A DNA stretch of 64,000 nt from Agelaius tricolor (Eukaryota > Chordata > Aves > Passeriformes > Icteridae). The notes under the pieces are model-generated. The model was not told the DNA's origin. It was given only the letters and a program-made list of their open reading frames with translations, and did not search any database. Position 1 is the first letter of the stretch; each line of letters starts with the position of its first letter. Positions 48,228 through 59,600 of this stretch are shown here, piece by piece. Both the position numbers and the translations under genes were made by a program. Location of the stretch: NCBI GenBank assembly GCA_023055355.1, contig JALJCS010000018.1:3596001-3660000 (forward strand), read 5' to 3'.

Positions 48228-51200
48228 GCAGCTTCCCTCACCCAAATCAGACTGAGATGCACTTATTTGGCTTGAAAACACAGACTCAGCCAAGATTTGC
48301 TGACAGCCAACGGGGCTGAAACTTCCCTGCCTGAAATTAGAGGGTGTTAGGGCACAAAATGTGGCAATTCCACTAAAGTCAGCAGCTCCACTTGGGCATA
48401 AAGCTGTCTGCACACAGGACCTGCAAGGAACAGCCTGAGAACATGAGATCTAATATGAAGGGACTTTAATACATCACCAGGACCAAATCATTTGAAAGGC
48501 AAAGTGGAGAGAGGAAGCCACTACAGGGGAACAGACAGGACAATGGTGTAGGAAAATCACTGCTCTCAGACTAGGATGTGAACATCAGCCCTTCTCCTAG
48601 TGAATACTTTGCCCATAAGCTCACCTCAGCAGGCAGGTTTAGCCCACTTTTCCTTTCAAAACTGCAGAAAACATTCCTATAAAAGAAGTGTGGGCCAAGT
48701 AAATCTTTCCAAGGCAAACAGATGATCACTGACCTTCTGAAAACTGTAGAAAACCAAGGTAGGACCAAGAGTTCATCATTCTTCCATGCTGGAGGAGTCT
48801 CTCACTCATTCTGTTCCCTGGAAAGGGTGTCTGTTTTGCAGGCAGCATGACCACTCTCTCCTTCCTCCAGCATCTTTCACTGAAGGAAAAATGGTCTGGG
48901 GCACACCTACGTTTTTGGTGGATCCATCAAATCTGTGTAATGATGTGCTGTCTGCTCAGTCTCCCAGGCTGCAGTCAGCAGGGTGTAGAAATGGCAGAAA
49001 ATATAATTGCATATTTATTCTCAGAACTTCCAGGCCAGGATGGAATCACTAAAGGAAAACCAGGATTTCTTTGCTCTGTTAGGATGTGTTGAGTTATCAT
49101 TATCTTTAACATGGCACAGGAGATGCTGCTCAGAACTTGGGTATACCAGAACTTGCTTGATTACATGGAAAAGCACTTTGAGTGAGTGTCAGCTCACCCA
49201 AATGTAGACATCTCCAGCTGAGCTCAGCCCCCCGGGCTCAGAGTCAGCAGAAAGGCTGGGTCTGATCTGCATCAGAAGTTTTTGCTAAAGCAGAAGAATT
49301 CACCCTGCTGCTCTCTGCCCCCCAGCCTGGATGCAGCCCCAGCTCTGATGCTTCTGCTGCACATGAAAAGCACAGGGCTGCTGCCCAGCCCTGCTGAACA
49401 TCCTTGGGCTGCAAACACTTCCACAGGAACATCTTACTGTGCCATGGCCAGATCTGGCCTCCCTAAGCATGAATGCCTCCAAGCAGCCTGAAATGTTGAA
49501 GCTGACTTGTTTTGAAAACACAGCAAGTTGTCCAGAAAGTGCAAGTGAAACCCTGGTGGAGCCATTTTGCAGCTCCTGTGCAGAGGCTGGGTCTGCCCTT
49601 AATGGAAGTGCTGGATAACCATGGTGAGAGCAGTGGGATTTCCCTGAGGAAGGACTCTAACAGGCACACTCTAGACTGATGTAAAGGTGCTTTACAGGGA
49701 CAAGGATGCTGCTTCTCCTCAGGGGAATTACAAAAAGAGCAAAAAGCTCATCAGGATGATGTAATTGCAGCAGGACAGTGTTTTAACCACACCTGCTCTG
49801 GACCAAAAGGTTCTCCCAACCTCTGAGACACCTTGCACTAAGTTTTGTGGCAAGGGTAGAGCAGAGCTGCTACACCAGCCTGCAGTAGGGTCATTGTGCC
49901 TCTTAGCAGACTTTTTTAGGTGTTCTCAGGGCTTTTCTCCTGCTCTCTAGACATGATTGCATCTGGGCATCAGACAGTGACTTTGGGAACTGATGATTTA
50001 CGTGCTGGACTGAGGCTTTACTGAAGCACAGGGAGGCCAGAGGGGCCTGCCAGAAATCAGTGTGCTGTAAAGATGAAAGAGGTTCAGGAGATGAGTGCTG
50101 CTCAGCCTGGTGCAGCCTGTGACCCAATGACACAGTGGCACACGAGGAGTGGCAGCTGAGTTTGCTGCAGGGCACAAGTGTGCAAGCTGCAGTGGTGTGC
50201 CTGACTCTGGGAATCTCTGATGGTTACAGTGTGCAGAATCAAAGGGACAGTGTCCCCACAAGGTGCACTCCTTGCAGTTTGCTGTTGTCTGGAGAGCAGT
50301 GGATTTCCTGCTCTAAATACCCAGCTCATAAAGCTTCTGCTACAGAGCCATTCCCTACATCTACCACGTGCTCCTGGAGTTTTGTGGCCACTTTTCTGCT
50401 CCCCTGCTCTGATAGCAGTAATAGTAACACATCTGCATTTTAGGTGTTGCTATCAAGCTGTGATCTTGCTGTGATCCTGCACATCCAAACCTCCTGCCTT
50501 TCACCTGGCCTTGTTATTCTGCTCCTCTGGTCCCCAGGCAGCTCTGGATCACCATTCCCACCAGGGTGATTGGAATCACCTCCTCTTGGACTTACCCCAG
50601 CTCTCACAGCGGGGGCACACAGGAAATCCTGAACCTCTGCACACTGAACTCTCCCCATTCCTGCATGCAAACATGAAAAGACTCTGGAGGAAGCCTGTAA
50701 GGGCAAAAGGAGGTAGATCCAAAAGTTTGGGATAACTTGCTCTTTCCAGACAGTCTCATGGTTTGGGGTGAGGGATAATGCCCTCCCTGGTGTCCCATGG
50801 CTCCTGCAGAGGCAGGTCCCAGCTGTGCATGCCCCAAACACCCTTTCACCTGCTGTGCTTTAAGGATCACTGCAGGAGAGGCAGGGGGGGACAGGATAGG
50901 CTCCAGAGGCACACACCTGTCCCAGCAGCCCCTAGGAAGGAGCCACCAAAGGAAACTGCCTCAGCTGCTGCAGCAAATTAATTCTCTCCACTTCTGTAAG
51001 GATAACCAGCCCCATGATTATTTGCTGCCTCAGTTTCCCATGCATGTAGAAAGCTGCCTCCTGGGTTCTGGGGAAGAAGGAGGGCTTTAATGTTGAGAGA
51101 ATACCAAGAGACCTGGATAAACTGCCTTGAAAGGACACACAATGTCCTTTCCTGGAAAGGCAGGTTAACACTCCTAGCTGCAGGCAGGCAGCTCCTGTTT

Positions 51201-51723
51201 CCAAGCTCAGGACTCTGGTGAGCAGTGGCTTGAATAGCTGCCCTTGCCTGGTGCTGCTAACTTAGGAGGCAAAACCTAAATACTCATTAAGGCAGCACTT
51301 GGCAGAAACCCCATCCTCAATTACAAAAATCAATTCATTTTTTTTTATGAGTCTGAAGCCTTTGGGGCCTTATAATCTAATTAAATAAAGCTTTCTCACT
51401 TTCCTCTTGCCTGCTCCCCTAGCTTCTGTTGTACCAGTAAAGACAAATATATATTTTTAATTTAGCAGAATTCCCCTGCATCGTGTATCCCCTTCTGGCC
51501 AGAAACCCCTTCTGTCCCCCCCGTGCCTGTGTCCTGCTTGGGCAGGCTGCATCCACAGCCTGCTTGCTTTTGTTCCTAGCAAGTGCCAAAGCTCCAGGCT
51601 CCCAGTTCTCCTCCATCCACTCCCACAGGATGGGTACCAGTGCCTGTTTGAGGAGCAAACATGCAGAATCTGGGAAGGAGCAGAGCCCCTCACAAGGAGA
51701 GCTCAGCGTTGGGAGCAGTGCCT

Positions 51724-52091
51724 TGTGACCATGTTCACAGGGGTCTGAGGATGAGGGAGGAGATGAGGCTCTGACTCCATGTTTTAGAAGGCTTGGTTTA
51801 TTATTTTATGATATATATTCTATTAAAACTATATTAAAAGAATGGAAGAAAGGATTTCATCAGAAGGCTGGCTAAGAATAGATAAAGAATGATAACAAAG
51901 ACTCTCTGTCTGAGCCAGCTGACTGTGATTGGCCATTAATTAGAAACAACCACATGAAACCAATCCAGGATGTATCTCTTGCATTCCACAGCAGCAGATA
52001 ACCACTGTTTGCATTTTGTACCTGAGGCCTCTCAGCTTCTCAGGAGGAAAAATCCTAAGGAAAGGATTTTTCATAAAAGATGTCTGTGACA
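51724..52091 (-). mobile_element. Solo LTR, family A copy 4
   Basis: A 368 bp reverse copy of the family at 10201, 16345 and 19953. It runs TGTGACC to CTGTGACA and has a perfect 6-bp target duplication gtgcct (51718-51723 and 52092-52097). It lies in the presumed 5' intron, in the same sense as PSD2, so its AATAAA faces the transcript. Confidence 0.88.
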
Positions 52092-52147
52092 GTGCCTCAT
52101 GTCACACTGAGGGCAGGACTCATCCAAGGCTGCCAGGTCTCTGCCAT

Positions 52148-52435
52148 GGCACACCCTGAGTTGGAAGGGACTCACAAGCATCATCCAGTCCAGCTCCTGG
52201 CCCTGCACAGGACAGCCCAGCAATCCCACCCTGTGCCTGAGAGTGTTGTCCAAACCCTCCTTGAACTGCCAGGATGAGATACTGCTTTAGGACATGCAAG
52301 GGGAGAGGCTGTGGGTGACCTGGAGAAGGTGCCACAGGATCCCCAAATGGTTTGGTTGGTAAGGACCTTAAAGATCACCTCATTCCAAAGCCCTGCCATG
52401 GGCAGGTCACCTTCCACTAGGGCAGGGCCATCCTC
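52148..52435 (-). repeat. Two short CR1 fragments
   Basis: Reverse CR1 pieces lie at about 52148-52270 (ccaaaccctccttgaactgc) and 52340-52435 (ggtaaggaccttaaagatca). They sit directly beside the LTR at 51724. Confidence 0.7.
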
Positions 52436-55400
52436 TCTTCCTGTGTCCAGCACCAGCCAACAGCAAGTGGCCATGCACAGAGTGGGCAGAGATCTCTGAG
52501 TGTGCCCAGGCCCTGCTGTGGAGGAGGGTGCAGTCAGCAGGTCCTGCTCTCTATATGGCAGCACCTGATGTTTCCCTGAGCTGGCCTCAGATCCCAGTTC
52601 TGGATCAGGTGCTGGAGGAAGGCTGGAAGGTACCACAGGGAACACCCTCTCTGCCTCTATGAGGCTTTTGCATAGAACTGTGTGAAATTTTTTGGAAAAA
52701 TTGTTCACTTGCTGAAAATTGCAATTATAGGTCAGCTAGACCTTACCTAGGGTTGTGATGCACTTGTGCTGAAACCACTGAAGAGCTGGATTAAAAAAAA
52801 AAAAGTTGCAAGAACAGAGATTTTTGCCTTGACTTTGGAGCATGTAAGCAAATCCAGAAAACAAAAAGACTGCAACCCTTCAATTTAGTTTGGTATCACA
52901 GCATTTCCCTACTATCTTATATTTTTTTAAAGATTTAAAAGAAAAAGATATTTGGGTCAAATTTGTTTTTCCATATCAAGAAAATAATAGAGAGACAACT
53001 GCACATGGGGGAGGAGAAGCCAGAGAGGAGGCTGAGCTCACAGCATTTTCCCTGGGCTTTTCAGTACAGTTGGTGAACCGTGAGAGGATCAGGCACTGGG
53101 GTCTGATGTCAGTTTTCCTGCTTGAGGTTGATCAGGAGAACTCAGAGGCACATCCTCTAACTCCCAGAAAGGGGATATCACTGGGATTTGCTCTCCTAGG
53201 TTCTGTCTTTTGAGGGGGAATTCAGTTCTCCATCCCAGGGCCACAGCCAGGCCACGGGGCCAGGAGAGCTCAGCTGCATTGCCTGGGGGAGACAAGGATG
53301 GGCAGTGACCGTACAAGACAGCAAATCCAGCTGTGAGCCCCCAGCCCTGCAAACACTTCATCCCAAAGGTCACAGAGCAGCCCTGTCCCCAGCATGTCCC
53401 TGCCACAGTCACAGCACAGGGAAAGCTCCCAGAGACACTGGGGGCCTCTGCAGTGTGGAGGTGTCAGAGCTGGAGGGCAGGAGACACAAAACCAGCGCAC
53501 AAAGATTTTGCCAGATTGGGGCTTTGGGAGATTGGAACCAGACCATGTCCCATGCTGTAGAGGAAGGCAGAAAATCCTGGGATCAATCCTGGGCTCATCC
53601 TGCTTGGAAGGAAGCATTGGCCCATCCCTGCCCCTGCTGAGGTGTGTGACAGCAGCCACCAATGTCAGGGCATCCCACCAGCACCACCTTTGCTGGGAGC
53701 CATCCAGCATGTCTCAGAGAAGAAGAGGACATAGCAGAAGGTGAGGCAAGGCTGGTGGCACCACAGAGGTGACACCCTGAGCAGCTCCCATGGCACCCCT
53801 CAGAGTGGTGCTGGGAAGATCCCTTCAGGTGTGATCTCCTCTTTTGGGAGAGGAGTGTGAGCACAGCTCCTAGCCAGGACATGGGGACAGTTCAAACAAC
53901 TGACAGCAGACAGCCTAAGCCACCTGCCAGCCCTGCCTCTTCCACTGGCCCTGCAAAACCACAGAGCTGAGAAACCACGAGGGGAGTACGTGAGGTGATG
54001 AGAAGGAGGAAGAGGAAGGAGTGGAGGAAATTCAGTGCTGGTGAAGAGGTAGGTGACAAACCATGTGCCCAGTGCCAGGCTGAGGCCCAGAGCCCAGAAA
54101 AAGCATGGAGAGCACAAGAAGGGGCTTGGGCTCAGCTGCAGAATGTCTGCTGGGGCTGCCTGCAGCTCCTTGCTCCATCTGGCCCTGCCTGGTGCAAGTG
54201 AGGGAGCACTGGGCCTGATCCAGTGATGGGCAGTGTTTGCTCTAGAGGAATCCCCCGTGTCCCCAGCTGGGAGCTGAGCAGAGCTGGGTGCTGCCCAGGA
54301 TCAGGGCTATGGGCTGCAGGGAAGGACCTCCCCAGGCATCTCAGCCACTCCTGGAGCTCCTGCAGGAGCACAAAGGACAGCACTGAGGACAGAGGGAGAG
54401 GTGGTTGCTGTCCAGCTTGGACAGTGCCTCTGCCCCTGCCAGTCACCTCCCCAGGGTCACAGGAAACAGGGAGAAGCCCAGAACTGACCCTGTCCCTCTC
54501 ACACCATAACCCCCACAGGGAAGTACCACAGGCCTCCAGTGCAGAATCCACCCCTGAACCATTCCTATGGCTCCATCCAGCCACTGAGAGCCTGGATGTA
54601 CTGGCCCTCCCATGGATCCTGTCCCAGCACATCCTGGGAAAGGCATTTTCCTGCCAGAAGGGCAAGGAGGATGAATTCACCTCCAGCAAATCTGGCAAAG
54701 AGGTGTGTCCACAGCAGAGACTGTCAGGCAGCAGAGCAAGCAGCACCCACAGGGGATGTGGCCACTTCCACCAGGAGATCACCCACTCCAGGGACTGCTC
54801 ACACTCAACCTCCAAGGAATTGCTGTGCCCATAGCCAGCACTTTGCTGGCAGTAGCCACAGCTCCCTCCCAGCCCAGGGAACATCCTCCTGGCAACTGCA
54901 GCAACCTGTGAGAGTCAGCAGGGCCACACACAGGTGTCTGTGTGGCAATTGAACAGGGAATTCCATTTCCTTCTGCCAACAAGAACCAGCTCCAGCTTTG
55001 TGCAGAACCACGGACACCACGTGGGGCAACTTCAGATTTCAAAGGAGACTTTTCACTCGAGTTGCTTTGACATGGTGGCCTGACCTACCCAGCACTGTGT
55101 GCCTCAGGACAGGCACACAGCACACAAACCCATGGCATGGAAGCTTGTGGCACTGCTGGATGGAGGGAACTTCATTGCTGGGAAAACCCATGGAGGAAGA
55201 GGACAAAAAGGTGTTGGGTGATGGGATGGAGAGCAGAGAAGTGGGTTGAAGTCCAGGAGACCAATTCAGGATATTTCAGCAGGGAGATGAGAGGGGAGCA
55301 GCACCAGTGGGGAGAGCAGAAAGCCAAGACACCTGTGAGGGCTTTGTGTGAAGAGCCACGTGATGGGCCACGCAAAGAGGGCAGCCTGAGGTCAGAAAAG

Positions 55401-55749
55401 CAAGTCCTTGTCTTGGGCAGCTCAGAAACTGGTCTGAAAGGGCTTGAGTCCCTCTTGCCACCCTCTGTGGAGCTCTCATGAGTGGCCTCAGCAAACACAC
55501 CCAGCTGGTCTCCATGAACTGGAGTTACTGCTCCCCATCACCACCTCCCCGTGCAAGCAGGACACTGAGCAGGCCTGGTGGTCACACAGAGGTTCTTCCT
55601 GGCAGAGCTCCTGCGTCCCCTGCCCAACACTGCCATTGTCACCTTGGCAAAGTCATTTAACCATGCCAAGCCTCAGTTTCCCCAGAGAATAATCCAGCCA
55701 CATCCTAGGGTGGGCTGAAGGTGCTGAGACAGGAAGGAACTCAGTATTA

Positions 55750-57650
55750 ATGCAGAACTACTCACTTCTCAGCTTCCAACCTCACACCCCCAAAGGGATC
55801 TCCAGGGAAAACTACCCACTTCAGCTCCACTTGTGCCTAACTTTCAGGGGGAAAAGAGGCCCAGAATGAGAACCTTCCATTTTGTGAATTAGCCATCTCT
55901 CTGACATACTCTCTGGACTCGGCCACCCACTTCCAGACTTTATCCATTGTTTGCTTAGACTTGCACAGGAAAAATCACATTAAGGAAAATCCAAGTTGAA
56001 TCACAGACTTTGGAACAGTTGCAATGGACAATTTGACGAGGACATGGGGATTTAACATATTTTTAAAGCAAAAATATCTAATGATAATATGCTCCACTCC
56101 TGGCTAAAAACATTATCTACTGGCATGGGGGGAATTAAAGCCATAATGCCAGCTACTATAATGCAGGCCTGGAACTCCATGCAAATATTATCCGATCCAA
56201 GAGCTACAAAGCTCTGTTTATCCTAGTAATTAATTCTGTCTTATGTTTAGTGATACAATTAGAGAAACACTGCCATTCTGATGGGCTTGCTTCCACCAGT
56301 GCCTTTTACTATATTTACATGCCCACAATAGGCTTGGTCTCACAGAAAAGGGTGAAATTGCATTTATGGAGACAATGCCACATGCATTCCCAGAGCATTT
56401 TCAAGATGTAAAGTTAGGCTCCAAATTGCACGTTTATTGTGCAAGCACACAATGAGCTTAGATTAAATATTGACTAAAGCCAGCCTAACACCCAAAATAA
56501 TGAAGATGAGCACAATAGTGTGATTTACTCCCAGCCACTAGAGAAATACACATCTGTAACATATAACATGCCCTTCCCACAGATATACTCTTTGTATTCT
56601 AGCTAGCCTTAGGCAGGAAAATATTCTCATAAATTATGGATTTTCTTTCCCAACTGCCAACACATCCATATTACCAGTTGCAAAGCAAACAAATATAATA
56701 ATTAAAATAATAATTTTTAAAAAAGCCATTCCCCTGACACAGTGACGAGCAGGTGACTGGCTCCTTGAATCCTCAAAGTTGAGGCAGCAAAATGGAAGAT
56801 AAACACGGCTAAAAGCAGAGAATCCTTTCCCTTTTGTCCCCCAAGGTGTGGGAGCCAGCAGGGAGGTGTGGGCATGGCAGGTATCCTTTTAGAAAGTACT
56901 CCCAGCCCTAGCTGTGCTCAGAAAACTATCTGTCCTTCTCACGCCTTCCTCCTTCCCAGACTTGTGGAAGAAATTCAGGGAGAGGCAGACGTTAATAGAA
57001 CAATTATGATAATAACCCAGTGCTGAGTGGGGGTAACACACACCCTTCCCAGCAGCTCGACCTCTAAATCCTCTAATACAGCACTGCTTCAGTCAAGATT
57101 AAAAGAAATTGTAACCCAGCAGAGACAAAAAGACACAGGAGGCAAGGCAGGATCTCACTCGGCAGCAAAGCCCCACTCCAGTCCAGATGCAGTCATATCA
57201 CTTCAGCTTCTCTGTACCATCTCCATGACAACCATGTAATTTGGATGCAATAACCACTGCCGAATTGATCTTTAAATGTAGCTTTGCTATAAAACATAAT
57301 ACTGAACGTGTCAGGCTCAGGATAAAGAGAGGTAGCCCCCTACCACTGAGGACTGTGATTTAAGAGCCCCTCTTTAATTTTCAGCTTCAATAATTGCGTG
57401 TGTGAGTGGATTTTAAAGGCAGGAGCAGCAAACACCATTTGTGTGTGTGTGTACGGCACGCTTTGGGGTAACACTGCCAATGAGACACCACACTGAGAGC
57501 TGGAAAAATGTGTCAATGTATATATCCAGAGAATGGGCATCTTCCCACATGCACACACACACACACGCACACACACACACACGTACCAGTCAGTCTCCAG
57601 CCTCTGAAGCACACAGCTGATGCATCAAATAATCCTAATAAGAACCAAAC
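55750..57650. other. AT-rich, repeat-poor block, possibly conserved
   Basis: In contrast to its surroundings this stretch has no recognised transposon. It is AT-rich with homeobox- and POU-like text such as ctagtaattaattctg and aataataattaaaataataa. It lies just downstream of the presumed first exon. A CA/TG microsatellite occurs at 57546-57583. It has no open frame of interest. It could be a cluster of conserved noncoding elements, which I cannot confirm by eye. Confidence 0.35.
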
Positions 57651-57731
57651 CCAGTATAACTAAGCAAAATAGGAGGGGGGATCGATGTACAGCATGACAA
57701 TGAGAGCCGGGGAGCTCGCGTTGGCACTTAC

Positions 57732-58230
57732 CCGAGCAGTGAGCTGTTTATTTTTTGGTCCCTTCACAAATGCAGCTCCCTTTTCTCTTCAACAATCCAT
57801 GCAAAATAATCTGCAGTCCCACCGATGGAGGAGTGGCCCCGTCCCTCCCCCTCCACCACCTTCCTAGACCTCCCTGTTATTGGCTTCCTTCTCCCTTCTC
57901 TCCTGCTCTGCCTCGCTCGCTGGCGCTGGTTACACCTCCCAGCCTTCCCCCAAGGTGTCAAGAGACTGCTGGGGATCCAGCAGGCAGGGTGGGAGGGACG
58001 GCAGAGGGGGAGGAGGCAGGAGGCACGGTGAATGGAGCAGGGAAAAGATGGAATAAAGCTCCGGCAGAGCCCCCGGCAGGAGCAGACCCGCCGCTGCCTG
58101 GGAGGCTCCGCTCGCAGCGCTGGAGCTGCCGTGGGTGTCCCCGGAGTGCTGGGGCTTGTCCCCCCACGGGCACCTGCAGAGCGCTGAGGGATCGCTCTGC
58201 TTCCTGCCAGCAAATCCTCACCCTGCGAAT
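57732..58230 (-). promoter_or_regulatory. PSD2: Candidate PSD2 promoter and noncoding exon 1
   Basis: Read on the minus strand, a perfect donor CTCGG/GTAAGT ends an exon at 57732. Upstream are a GC- and CpG-rich segment (58050-58190), a purine-rich gagcgaggcagagcaggaga run and a CCAAT box (ttattggc on plus, about 57885). The transcription start is unresolved. The long intron to coding exon 1 that this implies would fit the noncoding first exon of mammalian PSD2 (from memory). The minus-strand frame here has no family features. Confidence 0.4.
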
Positions 58231-58410
58231 TGACACTGGCTTCAAGTTTGGGGTTGAAATCCTGCCAAATGCTCTCAGTGGCTTTAACAGCCGATGCACT
58301 CCAAACGCAGCCGTGCAGCACTGGGAATGCCTCAAGGACCCACCTTGGTGCACACCCCAGCACTGCAGGTTGGGCTGCTCCGTGCCTCTGGACACTCCCA
58401 CCTGCTGCAG

Positions 58411-58895
58411 CTCCATCCCATCCCATCCCATCCCATCCCATCCCATCCCATCCCATCCCATCCCATCCCATCCCATCCCACCCCACCCCATCCCATCCCA
58501 TCCCATCCCATCCCATCCCATCCCATCCCATCCCATCCCATGGATCCCATCCCATCCCATCCCATCCCATCCCACCCCATCCCATCCCATCCCATCCCAT
58601 CCCATCCCATCCCATGGATCCCATCCCATCCCATCCCATCCCAATCCCACCCCTTCCCACCCCATCCCATCCCATCCCATCCCATCCCATCCCATCCCAT
58701 CCCATCCCACCCCATCCCATCCCATCCCATCCCACCCCATCCCATCCCATCCCATCCCATCCCATCCCATGGATCCCATCCCATGGATCCCATCCCACCC
58801 CATCCCATCCTATCCCATGGATCCCATCCCATCCCACCCCATCCTATCCCATCCCATCCCATCCCATTCCATCCCATGGATCCCTCCCATCCCAG
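58411..58895 (+). repeat. CCCAT microsatellite with ggatcccat interruptions
   Basis: About 0.48 kb of the pentamer catcc, with scattered ccacc variants and periodic tggatcccat insertions. Frames of up to 416 codons here (plus) and 357 (minus) are products of a 5-bp repeat without stops. Confidence 0.97.
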
Positions 58896-59417
58896 GTTCC
58901 AGCAGCAGTGCTGCCCTGTGCCTGCCAAGCTGCCTCCAGAGCCTCTCCCATCATAGTGGGCTGGGGCTGGTGCTGCTCACCACCACTGACACATCTCCAT
59001 CCTGACAGCTCTTGCATGCAAAGGCAATGGCTTTGTCCACAGGCTTGCCCAGGAACCTGGCTCATCAGGAGGGCTGGGGATGCAGTGTGGGGTGGAAGGG
59101 AACAGGGACACAAGGCTTTCCCTGCTTTAGGGCCCTTTTACCAAACTGACAGAGCAGTGGTTCAGGGCAAACCCTGTCCCTTGGCCTTCTGGTGGCTGTA
59201 ATACAGTGGGGGTTTCTGTGGGTGCACAGTGAGGGGTGGTGGGTGCTCTCTGGGTCAAGCTGTCCCACTGGAGCACAAGCCAGTGGTCCTTAGCCTGGGC
59301 CAGCTACAAGGATCCTTCCCCCAGGGCTGGCACACTCTGTACTGGCATCACCCATGTCTGGGTGGCACACAGGAGCCAGGATGTGCACCCTGACTGCTGC
59401 ACAGGGATGTGGGCTCA

Positions 59418-59600
59418 CAACATCACAGAAGGGTTGGAGGGCACCTGAGAGACCACCTTGCTCCAGCCCAGGCCATGGGCAGGGCCACCTTCCACCAGAC
59501 CAGGGTGCTCTGAGCCCCATCAAACCTCTGGGTGAGGAAGAAGGGTTTGGTGTCTGCCCCTCCTGATCCCAAGGATAAAACCTTTCCCTAGACCTCTGTC
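59418..59600 (-). repeat. CR1 LINE fragment
   Basis: Reverse CR1 3' end: acatcacagaagggttggag and the gccatgggcagggccacctt segment. It is diverged. Confidence 0.6.

Larger units (their letters stand above)
36720..57731 (-). other. Presumed long 5' intron of PSD2
   Basis: It runs between the coding-exon-1 acceptor and the candidate first-exon donor at 57732. Features are listed separately: mitochondrial insertion, CR1 pieces, a VNTR at 41580, a microsatellite at 47958, a solo LTR at 51724 and a conserved-looking block at 55750-57650. No coding exon was recognised. The intron status rests on the first-exon inference. Confidence 0.45.

Noticed and set aside
47838..48413. 191-codon Phe/Pro/Ser frame and Lys/Gly/Glu-rich frames
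   Set aside because: Pure GGAAA microsatellite translation.
54132..54884. 250-codon minus frame and 203-codon plus frame
   Set aside because: GC-rich intronic sequence with overlapping frames on both strands. No conserved motif or splice context was recognised.
57764..59005. Plus and minus frames of 281-416 codons
   Set aside because: Most of each frame is CCCAT pentamer repeat, which opens all frames. The flanks have no family features.
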